Assembly: GCA_019022495.1 (NCBI GenBank)
Contig: JAFEKR010000011.1
Location: 868,001 to 932,000 of the forward strand
DNA length: 64,000 nt
Direction of reading: 5' to 3'
Origin: Epichloe hybrida
Lineage: Eukaryota > Ascomycota > Sordariomycetes > Hypocreales > Clavicipitaceae
Shown here: one piece after another, positions 25,679-37,252 of the stretch
Position numbering within the stretch: position 1 is the stretch's first letter
Layout: each line of letters starts with the position of its first letter
Program-made: the position numbers and the translations under genes
The notes under the pieces: generated by a model
What the model saw: the letters and a program-made list of their open reading frames with translations, nothing else
Database searches by the model: none
What the model was told of the DNA's origin: nothing

Positions 25679-25948
25679 TGTTAGGAGCGCAGAGGTCAAA
25701 GATAGGATGTTTATCGAAGCAGGTCTTCGGAGAACCTTTAGGCTATGCGAATAATAAAGAGGCTAGCTAGCTATAAGATAGCCACGTGCTTATAAAGCAA
25801 GGTATTTATTAAAGACTATGTATATTATTAGTGCTAGGTTAAAGATTAAAACCTTTATATACTTGCCCCTAGCTAGTATTTATCTAGTAGTAACTATAAT
25901 AGTCTTAGCTATTACTTTATTTATAACCTTTTAGTATAAGCTATAATA
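25679..25948 (+). repeat. 5' LTR of gypsy-2
   Basis: 270 bp direct repeat of 35260-35529, starting TGTTAGGAGCGCAGAGG. Its 5' third is unmutated, whereas its 3' end is RIP-mutated (CTATAATA in place of CCGTGACA). Confidence 0.85.
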
Positions 25949-28900
25949 AATTAATCTCTCTTAACCTTTTTAAGGATATAAACTATTAGCTAGATTATTA
26001 TATAGCTAATACTTTAAAGATCTATAAGAAACATACTAGTACTTTATAATAATAAAGCTATAGATAATTAGGAAATTAGAGAACTCTTATAATCTAGAAC
26101 TATAGATAATAATAGGGTATGGTAAATACTACTTAATCCTAATTTAAGTAAAGGTATAGATAATATAACTAAAGAAAAAAGGGTATTATAATAATGTAAT
26201 AAGGTTATATAATCTAAGCTATATTACCTTTAAAGGAGATAAAAGGTCTTATAAATAAAGGTATAAATTAAAGAGCTTAAGGTAAATCTAGGATTAGCTA
26301 GACCTTAAACTAGACTTATAATTACCCCTTAAACATTAGCTATGATTTTACTTATAGTTTATAGTAACTTAGTAGTAATTATATAATAAGGTAATCTTAT
26401 TAAAATATAGATAAAAATGCCTATATATAAAGGGGAAATATATAAAAGCCTATAGAATTTCTTAGTAAACTTAGATATATTATTTAAATTAAATTACTAT
26501 ACCTTTAAGGATAATAGAACTAAGGTAGTATATATAAGTAACTACCTAGCTAGTAATATAAAGTACTAGTAAATATATTATATAGCTATAAATAAGTATA
26601 TAAATTATTTATTAATTACCTAGGTAAACTTTCTAAAATAGTTAAAAACTAGAATAATAAATATAAGTATAAGATACTTAGAAATAATAAGGTTATTACT
26701 AAATCTTAGGTAAAAGAATAATTAATTATTTTAATTCTTTATATAAGCCTAGGATAAGGTAAAAGCTAAGTTACCTAAAGAAATCCCTATATATCTAAGA
26801 ATTATAATCTTTTTAAATAGCTTAAATAATACTATAAGGAAGTAAATAATTAGTTAAGAGATTTTAATAACCTAGAGCTAACTATAAGGCTAGGGTAAGA
26901 AAGTAAAGGTTATAATAAGTTTAGGCTAAAATAATAAAAAAGGTTAGGACTTTAAAAAAAAGATATAAAACTTTTATTTTATATTACCTATAGATAAGGT
27001 ATAGTAATAAAGTAAAGATTAAGGGAAAAGATTATTCTTAGTATACTATAAATATAAAAAGCCTAAGTATACTTTACTAGCTTATTAAGCACTAGATTAT
27101 TTTACTTATAAAAGTACTAAGTATATAACTAAGAAGTATAAAAAAAGTAGTAATAAAGCTATATTTTCTAATATAATACTAGTTTAATTAGCATAAACCT
27201 AGAAATATAATCTTACTATAAAATACCCTATAGATAATAAAATAAGAATATAAGTATCTTTATAATAAGATAACTAGTAGTTAGTTATATAAGTGCCATT
27301 TAATATAGGTATATAGTCTTTAATAATTTATTTAAAATTATTATTAAAAAAGGATTAGAAAAATATAATCTAATTAGATAAAATACTAGATAGTATAAGT
27401 AAAAAAGTAATTTTATATTAAGGAATTTTAAAAAAATTAGTTAAGATAAAAGATAGTATAGGATTTATAAAGGTTTACTAAGTTAGTTACTTTATTACTA
27501 ATATAAGTAAAGGGATAATTTTAGGTATAGACTAGATTAAAGAGTATTTACTTATAATTATATATTAGGAGTATAAATACTAGAGATATCTAGTAATAAT
27601 AAAATATCTTTTCTTTACTTATAGTAAGTAGTAAGTATATAAGAGAAAAAAATAGTAATAATTACTTTATTATTAGGAGTAATAAAGATTAAGCTAAGTA
27701 TTTTAGAAAATAAAAATTAAAAAGGAAAAGAAAAAGGCTAATTAAAGAACTTAGGAATAATAAATATATAAATAAATAGTAAAGTAGCTATATAAATCCT
27801 AGAGTATGCTTATTTATAGTAAAAAAGTAAAGGTATTATAGTTATACTAATTTTAGAAAATATAAGTAATAAAGAAGCTATATTAAATTAAGATAAAAGC
27901 ACTAAGTGCCTTATACTAATAATCCTAGAAAAATATAAGAAGTTTATAAATATTTTTTTTAAAGAGTTAGTAAGTAAGCTTCCTAAACTAGGAGGTTATA
28001 CTTATATAATTAAATTAGAAAAAAGGAAAACGTTACCTTAAGAGCTTATATATAATTTAGCTAAGAGGGAGCTAAAGATTCTTAGAGAGTACTTTATAAG
28101 TATATAGCTTAAAGGGTAAATTAAAAGATTAGTTAGCTTAGCTAAAGCCTTAATTTTATTTATTTTAAAGAAAGGAGAGAAATTAAGGCTTTATATAAAT
28201 TATAAGGGCCTAAATAAGATTATAATTAAGAATAAGGCCCCTTTACCCCTTATTACTAAAATTATTAATTAATTAGTAAGTATAGTTATTTTTATAGTCC
28301 TATATTTAAAAGATATATACTACTAGCTATATATTTACTTAGGTAATAAGTAAAAAATAGCATTTTATTATTAATATAGCTACTTTAAATATTTAGTAAT
28401 ACTATTTAAACTAGTTAATATACTAGTAGCTTTTTAGGAGTATATTAATAATACTCTTAAAGGACTTATTAATAAGACTTATATTATTTATTTAGATAAT
28501 ATACTAATATATAGTAGTAAGGTTAAAGATTATATAAAGTATATTAAATAAGTTTTATATAGGTTTAAAGAGATAAGTCTTTTTATTAACCTTAAGAAGT
28601 ATTAATTTTTAGTTAAGAAAGTTAGATTTTTAGGCTTTAAAATATTAGAGAAAAGTATTATAATAAACTTAGTAAGAGTTAAAGTAATTATAACCTAGCT
28701 AATACTATATAGTGTTTTTAATATTTAGTTATTTCTTAGTTTTACTAGATTTTACTACTATTTTATTAAATAGTATAGTAAAGTTATTATTTTATTAATA
28801 AATTACCATAGAGGGAATTAACTAGTAATATTTAAACTAGAACCCTATAAGCTAGTAGTGTTTAGAAAGCTTTAATAAAGATTTTAGGAAGTGCTAATTT

Positions 28901-31274
28901 TAGTGTATTTTAACTTACTTATATATCTTAGAGTAAAGATAAATATATCTAAATATATAATTAGGCTATACTTATAATATTAGTGCTTAGTTACTAGCAC
29001 TTAGTTATGTTTATATTAAGGAAAATAACTAATACTAAATTATAATATTTAATACCTAATAGTAAATTATTAGCTATCTAAGAGGCTTTTTATATATAGA
29101 GACACTATCTTACTTATTTAGCTTATATAATTAAAGTTATTATAAATTATTTAAACTATAAGTACCTTACTATAAAGCCTAAGCTTACTAGTAAGTAAGT
29201 AACTATACTTAATAAGCTTTATTCTTTTAATTTTAAGATTATATATTATATAGGGAAATTAAATCCTACTAACTTACTTTTAAGAAAACTAGATTTTATA
29301 AGTAAGGTAAGGAAAGAGAAAGTAATAACTATATAACTTCTTGCCTTTTTATTTAAATTTATAAATACTAAGAGATAGGAATACTATAGTAATATTATTA
29401 GTGCTATAGGCTTTATAAAAACATTACTTAATATAACTAATAGTTAATTATAATAATACTATAATAATACTACTAATATCTAGGGTTTTAAAAAATTATA
29501 ACTTAACTATATTCCTAAAGAACCTAATAATCTAGATAATCTTAGAAAAGTTATATTAGTAAGGTTATTTAATACTTTTTATACTTCTATTAATAAGCAA
29601 TAAGCTAGTTATAGTAATACTATTAGTACCTAGTATATATATTATTTATTACTTAATTATTTTAATTTTCCTATTAGACTAGCTATTTCTAATAGGAATA
29701 GACTAGTATAGGTTATTACTAGTAAGTAATAAGGGCACCCCTTAAAAACATTACTTATCTATATTTTTATAAGACTAGAAGTATTCATTAAACTAATTAC
29801 TTATAGAGATATTATAGCTAGAATTTAATTTATTTAAAGAATCTCTTTTAAGTTTAAGTTTAACTTTCTAGAAAAAAGCTTAGAATTAAAACCCTTAATT
29901 TTAGTCTTATTATATAAAGTATAGTAAGGTAATAACTTTACTATAGCTTAATTAAAGTTACTTAAAAGTAATAATATAGCTATATTTTAAATATAGTTAA
30001 TTAGACTCTTTAAGCTATTAATATTTAAGAATTATATTTTTATTTCTCTAGGTATAAGAAAAGAAATTTTATTACTAACTTATAATAACCTTATTACTAG
30101 GCACTAAGGAGTAGAGTATTGTTTGTAGTGTAGTTAGTGTAGTTTTTAGGAAAATTTTGTATTTATAGTGTAGTTTTTTTTTTCTTATAGTTAATGTATT
30201 GTAGTTTTTTTTTTTTTATAGTTAGTATAGTGTAGTTTTTTTTTTTATAGTGTAGTGTATTATAGTTTTTTTTTGCTTATAGTGTAGTGTAGTTAGTGTA
30301 GTTACTAATTACACTAACTACAAAAACTACAAATTAGTGTTAGTAAAAAGAAAAGTAAGCCTTTTTATTATATAATGTTATTATAAGGATTAAAAAAAAG
30401 CTAGTTATATAGAAGCTTTTATTATTACCTATTTTACTTAATTAGTTATAGAATTTATAATATTTACCTTTTTTTAAGGATTTTACTATAACTAGGGTTA
30501 TTTATAATATTATACCTTTTTAATAATATTATTATACTTATTACTTTATTTTACTAATATAACTTTAAGAAAAACCTTCTAATTATTTTATTTACTATTA
30601 TTATGAATTATTTTATATTTTTATTATTAATTTAATTAAAAAATACCCTAAACTAATATAATTAAATTAAATTAGAAATCTAAATAAATATATAAAAGTT
30701 AATAAAATATATACTTAGTACTTTAATATTATTATTAATATAATAAGAACTTAAAAAAAGCTTAAACTAATTAAATATTACTTTAAGCTTTATAATTCTA
30801 AAGCTTTAAGAAGTTATATATAGTAACTTTATATAGCTTATTATAATAATATATAAAGAAAGAATATAATAGACTAATATTTATAATTTATTAATAGATA
30901 ACTAATAGTATTATTTTAATTACCTTATATAGCTTAAATAAGCTATAAAAAATAAGTTTAACTTATTTTTAAAAATAATACTAGGACTTAGTTTTATATA
31001 ATATACTATACTTATTATAAAAGCTTTAATAACTTTTATAACCTTAATTACTATTATTACTATAATTACTATTATTTTACTTTTATTATTATTTTAAAAA
31101 AACATAAAAGAGAAAACATTTTTATAATATTAATATTTTTAAAAACCTTAAAATACTAAGTTATTAAAAACTATAGCTTTTACTATAGTAATTTACTTAT
31201 AATTACTAGTATTTATATTTAAGTTATTTATTTATTTTTTATTTTTTATTAAACTTTAACACTAATAATATTAT

Positions 31275-31370
31275 AAGTAATCTTAGTAATCTTAGTAATC
31301 TTAGTAATCTTAGTAATCTTAGTAATCTTAGTAATCTTAGTAATCTTAGTAATCTTAGTAATACTTAGTA
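31275..31370. repeat. 9 bp minisatellite
   Basis: About ten near-perfect tandem copies of TAGTAATCT in the centre of element B. Not a CRISPR: there are no spacers. Confidence 0.9.
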
Positions 31371-31389
31371 ATATAGTAGTAATATTAGT

Positions 31390-31525
31390 ATTATAAGTTA
31401 TTATAAGCTATTATAAGCTATTATAAGCTATTATAAGCTATTATAAGCTATTATAAGCTATTATAAGCTATTATAAGCTATTATAAGCTATTATAAGCTA
31501 TTATAAGCTATTATAAGCTAAGCTA
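31390..31525. repeat. 10 bp minisatellite
   Basis: About thirteen near-perfect tandem copies of the decamer CTATTATAAG. It is the reverse complement of the decamer in the left end of the autonomous-type hAT (18262-18362). Confidence 0.9.
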
Positions 31526-34500
31526 TAATAAGCTATAATAAGCTACTTATATGAAGTTTACTAGTAGTTCTTTTTATAGTTTTTTTAAAATAAGTAATAA
31601 TAATAATTTATAGAAATATAAAATAATTTATAGAAATAGTAAATAATATAATAAGAAGGTTTTTCTTTAAGTTATATTAGGGAAATAAAGTATTAAGTTA
31701 AATAGTATTATTAAAAAGTATAATATTATATATAACCTTACTTAGTTATAGTAAAATTACTAAAATAATATAATATTATAAATTCTATAACTAATTAAAT
31801 AAAATAGGTAATAATAAAAGCTTTTATATAACTAGTCTTCTTTTAATCCTTATAATACTAATAACTAATAAAAAGTCTAATACTATATTTATAGTGTTTA
31901 TAGTTAGTGTAGTTTAGGAAAAAAAATTTATAGTATAATATATTATAGTTTTTTTTTATAGTTAGTGTAATGTAGTTTTTTTTTCCTTATAGTTAGTGTA
32001 GTTTGTAGTGTAGTGTAGTTTATAGTGTAATTACTACACTACACTACAAATACTACACTACACTACACGTTTTAGTGCAATACTCTGCTAAGGAGTAAGT
32101 AAAACTCTTTATTAAATTATAAACTAATATTATTAGCTAATAATAAAGAAAGATATAAAGGTATATATTAGTACTTATATAAATTATTAGACTTTAAAAC
32201 TAAGGTATTATAAACTATATAGTAAGCTAGCTATATTACTAGTGCTTAATTACTCTTTTTAAGAATTATTAATAGATTTTATTATTAGACTTTTACTAGT
32301 AAAAGATTTAAATTAGACTTATAATATAATTTTAGTTATTATTAACTATTTTATAAAATACAGTATTTATATCCCTATTTTAATATAACTAACTAGTAAT
32401 AGGCTAGTAACTATATTCTTAGAATATATTTTAAAAGACTATAAAGCCCTAGAAAGTATTATAATAAACTAAGGTTTTATATTTACTAGTGGTTTCTAGA
32501 TAACTTTTTATTATTTTCTTATAATAAAGTAATTACTTAGCGCTGCTTTTTACCCTAGATAAATAGCTAGATAAAATATTTAAACTAGGTCTTAAAACAT
32601 TATTTAAGGGCTTTTACTTATATTAAATAAACTAATTAAGTAAATAACCTATTAATAGTGTAATTTATATATAATATAAGTAATTACTTAATATATAGCT
32701 ACACACTAGTAAAGGTATTATAAGGTTATAATCCTAGAGGTTTATAGTAAGTAATAGTAAATATCCCTTTAGTAAATAATTAAGCTAAAAGTAGGATTTT
32801 AGCACTAAAAGAGAAGTATATTATAATTAAGTAGCTTTTAAGTAACTTATAAACTTAGTATAAAAAATATTATAACTAGAAAAAAACTCTAATAAGGTTT
32901 AAAGTTAGTAACTATATTTTATTATTAATAAAAAATATTAACTTAAGATACCTTAGTAAAAAGCTAGCTATAAAGTATCTAGGCCCTTATAAGATTAAAA
33001 AGGTAATTAGAAGTTATAGATTAGTATATTAATTAAAATTACTACCTAGGACTTAATTATATAATATATTTAATATTACTAGTCTTAAACCTTTTAAAGG
33101 GGACCTAATTAATATAGAAGATATGCCCTTATTATAAGATACTATTAAAGATAATAAATAAGAGTTTAAAGTTAAGAGAATTATTTTATATTACTATAAT
33201 AGAAAGTATTATAAATATTTAGTTAAATAGAAGGGCTATAATGCTTTAGAGAATTCTTAGGTATTAAAAAGGGATTTTATTACTAGAGAAATTATTAATA
33301 ACTATAAGTAATAGCTAAGTAATAAAGTTAATATAAGGTAATTATATTTTATAACTTAATATACTAAAGATATTAGAAAATAAAGTTAATTTACTTAGAT
33401 AACTTAAATAATCTATTATATAGCTACTAAGTACTTATCCCTTTATAATAAAGTTAGTCTTTAAGACTACTAGTCTCTTATTATTAGTAGTAGCTATAGG
33501 AATTATAAAGAAAAAGGCCTTAGAAGTATCTTTATTATTAGAATTTCTTTCTTTATATATATAAACCTAAAGTATATTAAGAAGCTTAATAAGACTAATA
33601 TATTTAAGTAAATTAATAGTATTTAGTATAAACTACTAGTAAGTTAGTTAAGTATTAGCTATATATATTAAGGAAGCTTACCTTTAAGATATTCTAAGCT
33701 ATAAAGTAAAGATAGTTTAAAATATTAATCTAAGTCTCTAGATTTATAGTATTACTTAGTAATACTATTATAGTATATTTATTATATTTTACCTTATAAG
33801 TAATATTAGTAAATATTTAAGTATAGTAAATATAACTATACTTATTAGAATTTTTATAAACTAAAATAGTATTTTATAGCTTTTTCTTTACTTTTATAAT
33901 AAGCTAGCTATAAGTTAGTAATAATCTAGTGTCTAGGTAATAGGATTATACTTACTTTATTTTAATAGTAGTAATTACCTTTAAAAGTAGCTTTAATAAG
34001 TTTAAATAGCCTATTATAAAGCTATATAATTTAAGCTAGAGTTTAGTAATATATTAGTAATAAGTAAGTAAATTCTAGTTAAAAGAGATATACTATAATA
34101 TAGTTTTTATTATTTTAAAAGTAATAAGTATATTTTATTAAATAGCCTATTAAATATTAGCTATAAAAAAGTAATAAGTAAGTAAAAAAGTTATACTTAA
34201 AGATTTATTATATTTAGCTAGAAAGGTTTTTTTATTAATAAAGTATTCTAAAATCTTATAGGTATTATTTTTAGGAGAATATTTTATATTATTACTTACT
34301 AATAATAGTATATATATAAAATCTTTTTTAAAGTTATTTTACTAGTAATAAGTTAGTAATAAAAATACTATAAGAATATAATAAACTTATAATAAGATTT
34401 TAAAAGAAGTTTACTTTAGAGAAAACTTTATAAGAGACTTTATAGAAGATTTTTTAGTTAATAAATTTTCTTAAAGTATTAATAAAAGTAAAGTTTAGGT

Positions 34501-35259
34501 ATAAGACTTAGAAATAGTAAACTAGCTATAAGTTAGCTATAATAGACTAAATAAGGAAGTTATATTAATAAGAGTATAAACTTATAAGCTAGATAAGGGC
34601 AAAAAACTAAGATAAATAAGGATAAATAATAATAATAATTAGAGACTAAAAGAGGTTAGTAATTACTAAGTAATAGTAATAAGAGAGCTATTACTTAGCT
34701 AGTAAAGGTAACTTATAAGGTTAAGGGATATTATAAAAGAAAGAAAAAGTATAAAAAGGGGGAAAATTAGTCTCTTTTATATTAACCCTAGACCCCTTAA
34801 GTAATTTAATACACTATATAGAAGTAATTTATAAATTATAATAATAACTATTAGTATTACTAAATATATATATACCTAATAGCTATAAGCTTATAGTAAC
34901 TATAATATAAGCCCTTTAGTTAGACTATTTAAAACCCTAGTATTAAGTACCTTATTTATTTAACTAATTATAAAAATTAATATAGGTTATCTATTTTTTT
35001 TTCTAGCTATATAATAGGTAATAATATTTATTTTACTATAGTAAAGCTATATATAAGCTACTATTTAAATATTACTAACTATATTAAGAGGTAATTTTTA
35101 ATTAGTAATATTATTATTATTATTTCTTTTTATTTACCTATGTATTTAGATATAAGGTGCCTTATTTTATTTTCCTTATAAAGCTCTAATATAGTAACTA
35201 TACTTTAAGTAAGTAGCTTATTTTATAATTAAGGTTAATTATATATAAGGGAGGTATTA

Positions 35260-35529
35260 TATTAGGAGTGTAAAGGTTAAAGATAGGATATTTATTAAAG
35301 TAAGTCTTTAAAGAACCTTTAGGCTATATAAATAATAAAGAGGCTAGCTAGCTATAAGATAGCTATATGCTTATAAAGTAAGGTATTTATTAAAGACTAT
35401 ATATATTATTAGTATTAGGTTAGAGATTAAAACCTTTATATACCTACCTCTAGCTAGTATTTATCTAGTAGTGACTGCGATAGTCTTAGCTATCCCTTTG
35501 TTCTTAACCTTTCGGTGCAAGCCGTGACA
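35260..35529 (+). repeat. 3' LTR of gypsy-2
   Basis: 270 bp direct repeat of 25679-25948. Here the 5' end is mutated (TATTAGGAGTG) and the 3' end is unmutated (TTTCGGTGCAAGCCGTGACA). The two LTRs are therefore intact only at their outer margins. Confidence 0.85.
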
Positions 35530-35685
35530 TGGAGATACTTATTAATACTAATAGCTAATAGATTTATAAGCTATTATAAGCTATTATAAGCTTTTATAAG
35601 ATATTATAATTTATTGATTTTCTAAATACTACTAATACTATAAAATACTATAAATACTACATGTAGTAAAAAAATTTCCTTATAG

Positions 35686-35895
35686 TGTAGTATATAATAT
35701 AGTGTAATATATAGTGTAGTGTAGTATATAGTGTAGTGTAGTATATAGTGTAGTGTAGTATATAGTGTAGTGTAGTATATAGTGTAGTGTAGTATATAGT
35801 ATAGTGTAGTATATAGTGTAGTGTAGTATATAGTGCAGTGTAGTATGTAGTGTAGTGTAGTATATAGTGCAGTGTAGTATGTAGTGTAGTGTAGT
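35686..35895. repeat. 17 bp tandem repeat at the right end of element A
   Basis: Around eleven copies of a 17 bp unit GTATATAGTGTAGTGTA with minor changes. The minus strand gives an 80-codon Tyr/Thr/His/Leu repeat ORF (35657-35899) that is a by-product of the repeat, not a gene. Confidence 0.85.
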
Positions 35896-35914
35896 ACAAA
35901 GCTCTAGTTAAGGT

Positions 35915-36787
35915 AGGGGTGTAAATTAATAATAAAAAGTGTTTAATTTCGATTAATTAGAAGTGCAAATAACACCTAACTTTTATACCTAAAAGGTACA
36001 TAGTGCGCTATGGTAATAACTAGTTTATAAAGGTACTTCTAATACTTAGTATTCACATGTTGTCTTAAAGAGCGTTTTATCCCTATCAATGCGCGCTTGT
36101 CAGAACCTGAAGGTGTGCAGGTAAGCCATTGAACCAAAAGATTCACTAATGCTAGCTCTCGCTCGCATTACACCTTACAATTGATTATTAAGCCACGCGC
36201 GCGCACTTAATAACCCGCGCATACCTAATAATTATCCCTTCCCTTATAAGGCTTACCCTAAGCTAAGGGCCTTACATAGGCTAGTGGCTAGCAATATGCG
36301 TAACCTTAGCTTAGATTAGGCCTAGTTATCTATAGCCTCTAAGATAATTAACTAATTATAAACCCCTAAGGCCTAGTACGCATAGTAGCTAAGCCTATAT
36401 ATTACCTAGTGTATATAACCTTATATAGGTATATGCCTATACCTACCCTATAAGCCTAATATAAGCACCTAGCTTAGTAATTTAAACCTAGACTTATTAG
36501 GTCTTAATTCTAGCTATAGGAATTAAACCTAGGACTAGTATATGCCCTACCTATAAGGATTTAAACCTAGGACTAGCACACTAGAAGACCTATAAGAGCT
36601 AGTATTAATATTAGAACCTAAAGGTATATAAGTAAGCTATTAAACCAAAAGATTTACTAATGCTAGCTCTCGCTCGCATCGCACCTTATAATTGATTATC
36701 AAGCCGCGCGCGCGCACTTGACAACCCGCGCGCACCTGACAGCGCTGCCCTCATACATCCTAAGCTTCAAGGGCGCTCTCCCTGACA
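35915..36787. repeat. Right TIR of element E2, interrupted by a miniature LTR element
   Basis: 35915-36097 and 36747-36787 together are the reverse complement of the left TIR from 7734. Matching landmarks include GGTACATAGTGCGCTATGGT, AACTTTTATACCT and the terminal GGGCGCTCTCCCTGACA. The interruption is TRIM copy 2 with its duplicated GCGCT. This copy is the least mutated of the three E termini. Confidence 0.85.
36098..36741. mobile_element. Miniature LTR retroelement (TRIM-like), copy 2, with 5 bp target duplication
   Basis: A 644 bp unit TGTCAGAACC...CACCTGACA flanked by perfect GCGCT duplications (36093-36097 and 36742-36746), inserted in the right TIR of E2. Both terminal repeats are 133 bp (36098-36230 and 36609-36741) and the internal segment is 378 bp, the same as in copy 1. 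As in copy 1, the outermost ~100 bp at each end are unmutated while the inner halves of the repeats and the interior are depleted of CpA/TpG. Confidence 0.85.
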
Positions 36788-37252
36788 CCCACAAATAGTC
36801 ACTCCGTCAGTGCGTGCTGAGCCGTTGAAAGAATTTAGTTGGCTAAAATACCACAATAGTTTGTTATCAATTTAATCCATTACGACCATGACTTGTCAGT
36901 CTGGTATCCAAGATGTCTCATGGCAGTTGTGAAAGCCCCCGCTCTTTTCAAGTGGATTATGGTTCATCTATTACCGAACGAATGTAGTTTTACATAGACC
37001 CAGAACAAGGCGATATTGGTCATGAAAGCCAAAAATGCGGAGCAGACAACACGAAGGGGTGAAAAGAATAGACTCAAATAAAAAGACAAGGAAAAAGTTT
37101 TGAAAAAAAAAAAAAAAAAAAAAAAGGGAAAACAGACACGGGTGCGACGCAGGACACCTTGAATGTTGTACTCTAATTCACACAAAAGGCACAAATTTTT
37201 GTCATCGAAACAATCATCATCACATGATCCTCCTCTGCTGCGAGACATCTTC
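36788..37252. other. 3' flank of the deaminase gene
   Basis: GC-balanced DNA between the end of the transposon nest and the dam1 stop codon. It contains a 20+ bp A-run near 37105-37125. No gene is recognisable. Confidence 0.5.

Larger units (their letters stand above)
30112..32087. mobile_element. hAT-type non-autonomous element B with perfect 8 bp target duplication
   Basis: A 1976 bp element starting TAGAGTATTG and ending CAATACTCTG, flanked by perfect CTAAGGAG duplications (30104-30111 and 32088-32095). It is inserted in the gypsy-2 pol remnant. The first and last ~530 bp are inverted relative to each other, a foldback-like structure. The centre holds two minisatellites (31275-31370 and 31390-31525). 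It has no coding capacity and is homologous to element A and to the fragment at 1-73. Confidence 0.9.
25679..35529 (+). mobile_element. Ty3/gypsy retrotransposon gypsy-2, RIP-destroyed, with a nested hAT-type element
   Basis: Two 270 bp direct LTRs (25679-25948 and 35260-35529) enclose a plus-strand pol remnant. Near 28020-28330 the reverse transcriptase reads IYNLAKRELKILREYF, then LILFILKKGEKLRLYINYKGLNK and PLPLITKIIN. Near 28400-28520 it reads EYINNTLKGLINKTYI followed by IYLDNILIYS, where the second catalytic Asp has become Asn. Integrase remnants follow the nested element, near 32240-32400 (MDFI.GL-type and LVIV-type motifs). Without the nested 1976 bp element and its duplicated 8 bp the length is about 7.9 kb. 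The flanks TATAA and TGGAG do not clearly form a target duplication. Confidence 0.85.
24394..35906. mobile_element. hAT-type non-autonomous element A, split by gypsy-2
   Basis: The left part is 24394-25678 and the right part 35530-35906, about 1.66 kb in all, separated by gypsy-2. It starts TAGAGTATTG (RIP-mutated CAGAG) and ends CAAAGCTCTA (mutated CTCTG). The 8 bp flanks GCTAGAGT (24386-24393) and GTTAAGGT (35907-35914) agree at five positions and differ only by transitions at three, consistent with a RIP-diverged duplication. The left part is homologous to element B (30112 onward) over several hundred bases. It has no coding capacity. Confidence 0.75.
7734..36787. mobile_element. 29 kb nested transposon block bounded by inverted TIRs of element E (copy E2)
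   Basis: The block starts TGTCAGGGAGAGCGCCC and ends with its inverted counterpart GGGCGCTCTCCCTGACA. The inverted repeats extend inward for about 200 bp each. Almost all the interior consists of other elements inserted into E2. The pieces attributable to E2 itself are about 7734-8380, 24222-24393, 35907-36097 and 36742-36787. No E transposase is recognisable, so E may be non-autonomous. Bases outside the two ends (…GGTAT and CCCAC…) do not match, so no target duplication supports one simple insertion. The class of E is unknown. Confidence 0.75.

Noticed and set aside
31275..31525. CRISPR-like short tandem arrays
   Set aside because: Units are 9-10 bp with no spacers, in a eukaryotic transposon. 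They are minisatellites.
35657..35899. 80-codon ORF rich in Tyr, Thr, His and Leu
   Set aside because: It is a translation of a 17 bp tandem repeat, with no other coding evidence.
7734..36787. Possible Starship-type giant cargo element
   Set aside because: No tyrosine recombinase (DUF3435) reading was found, the ends are long inverted repeats, and the interior is explained by ordinary nested transposons rather than cargo genes.
7734..36787. Centromeric core
   Set aside because: The block is AT-rich and RIP-mutated, as fungal centromeres can be, but at 29 kb between active genes with a clear nest structure it is more simply an interstitial transposon block. CENP-A data would decide.
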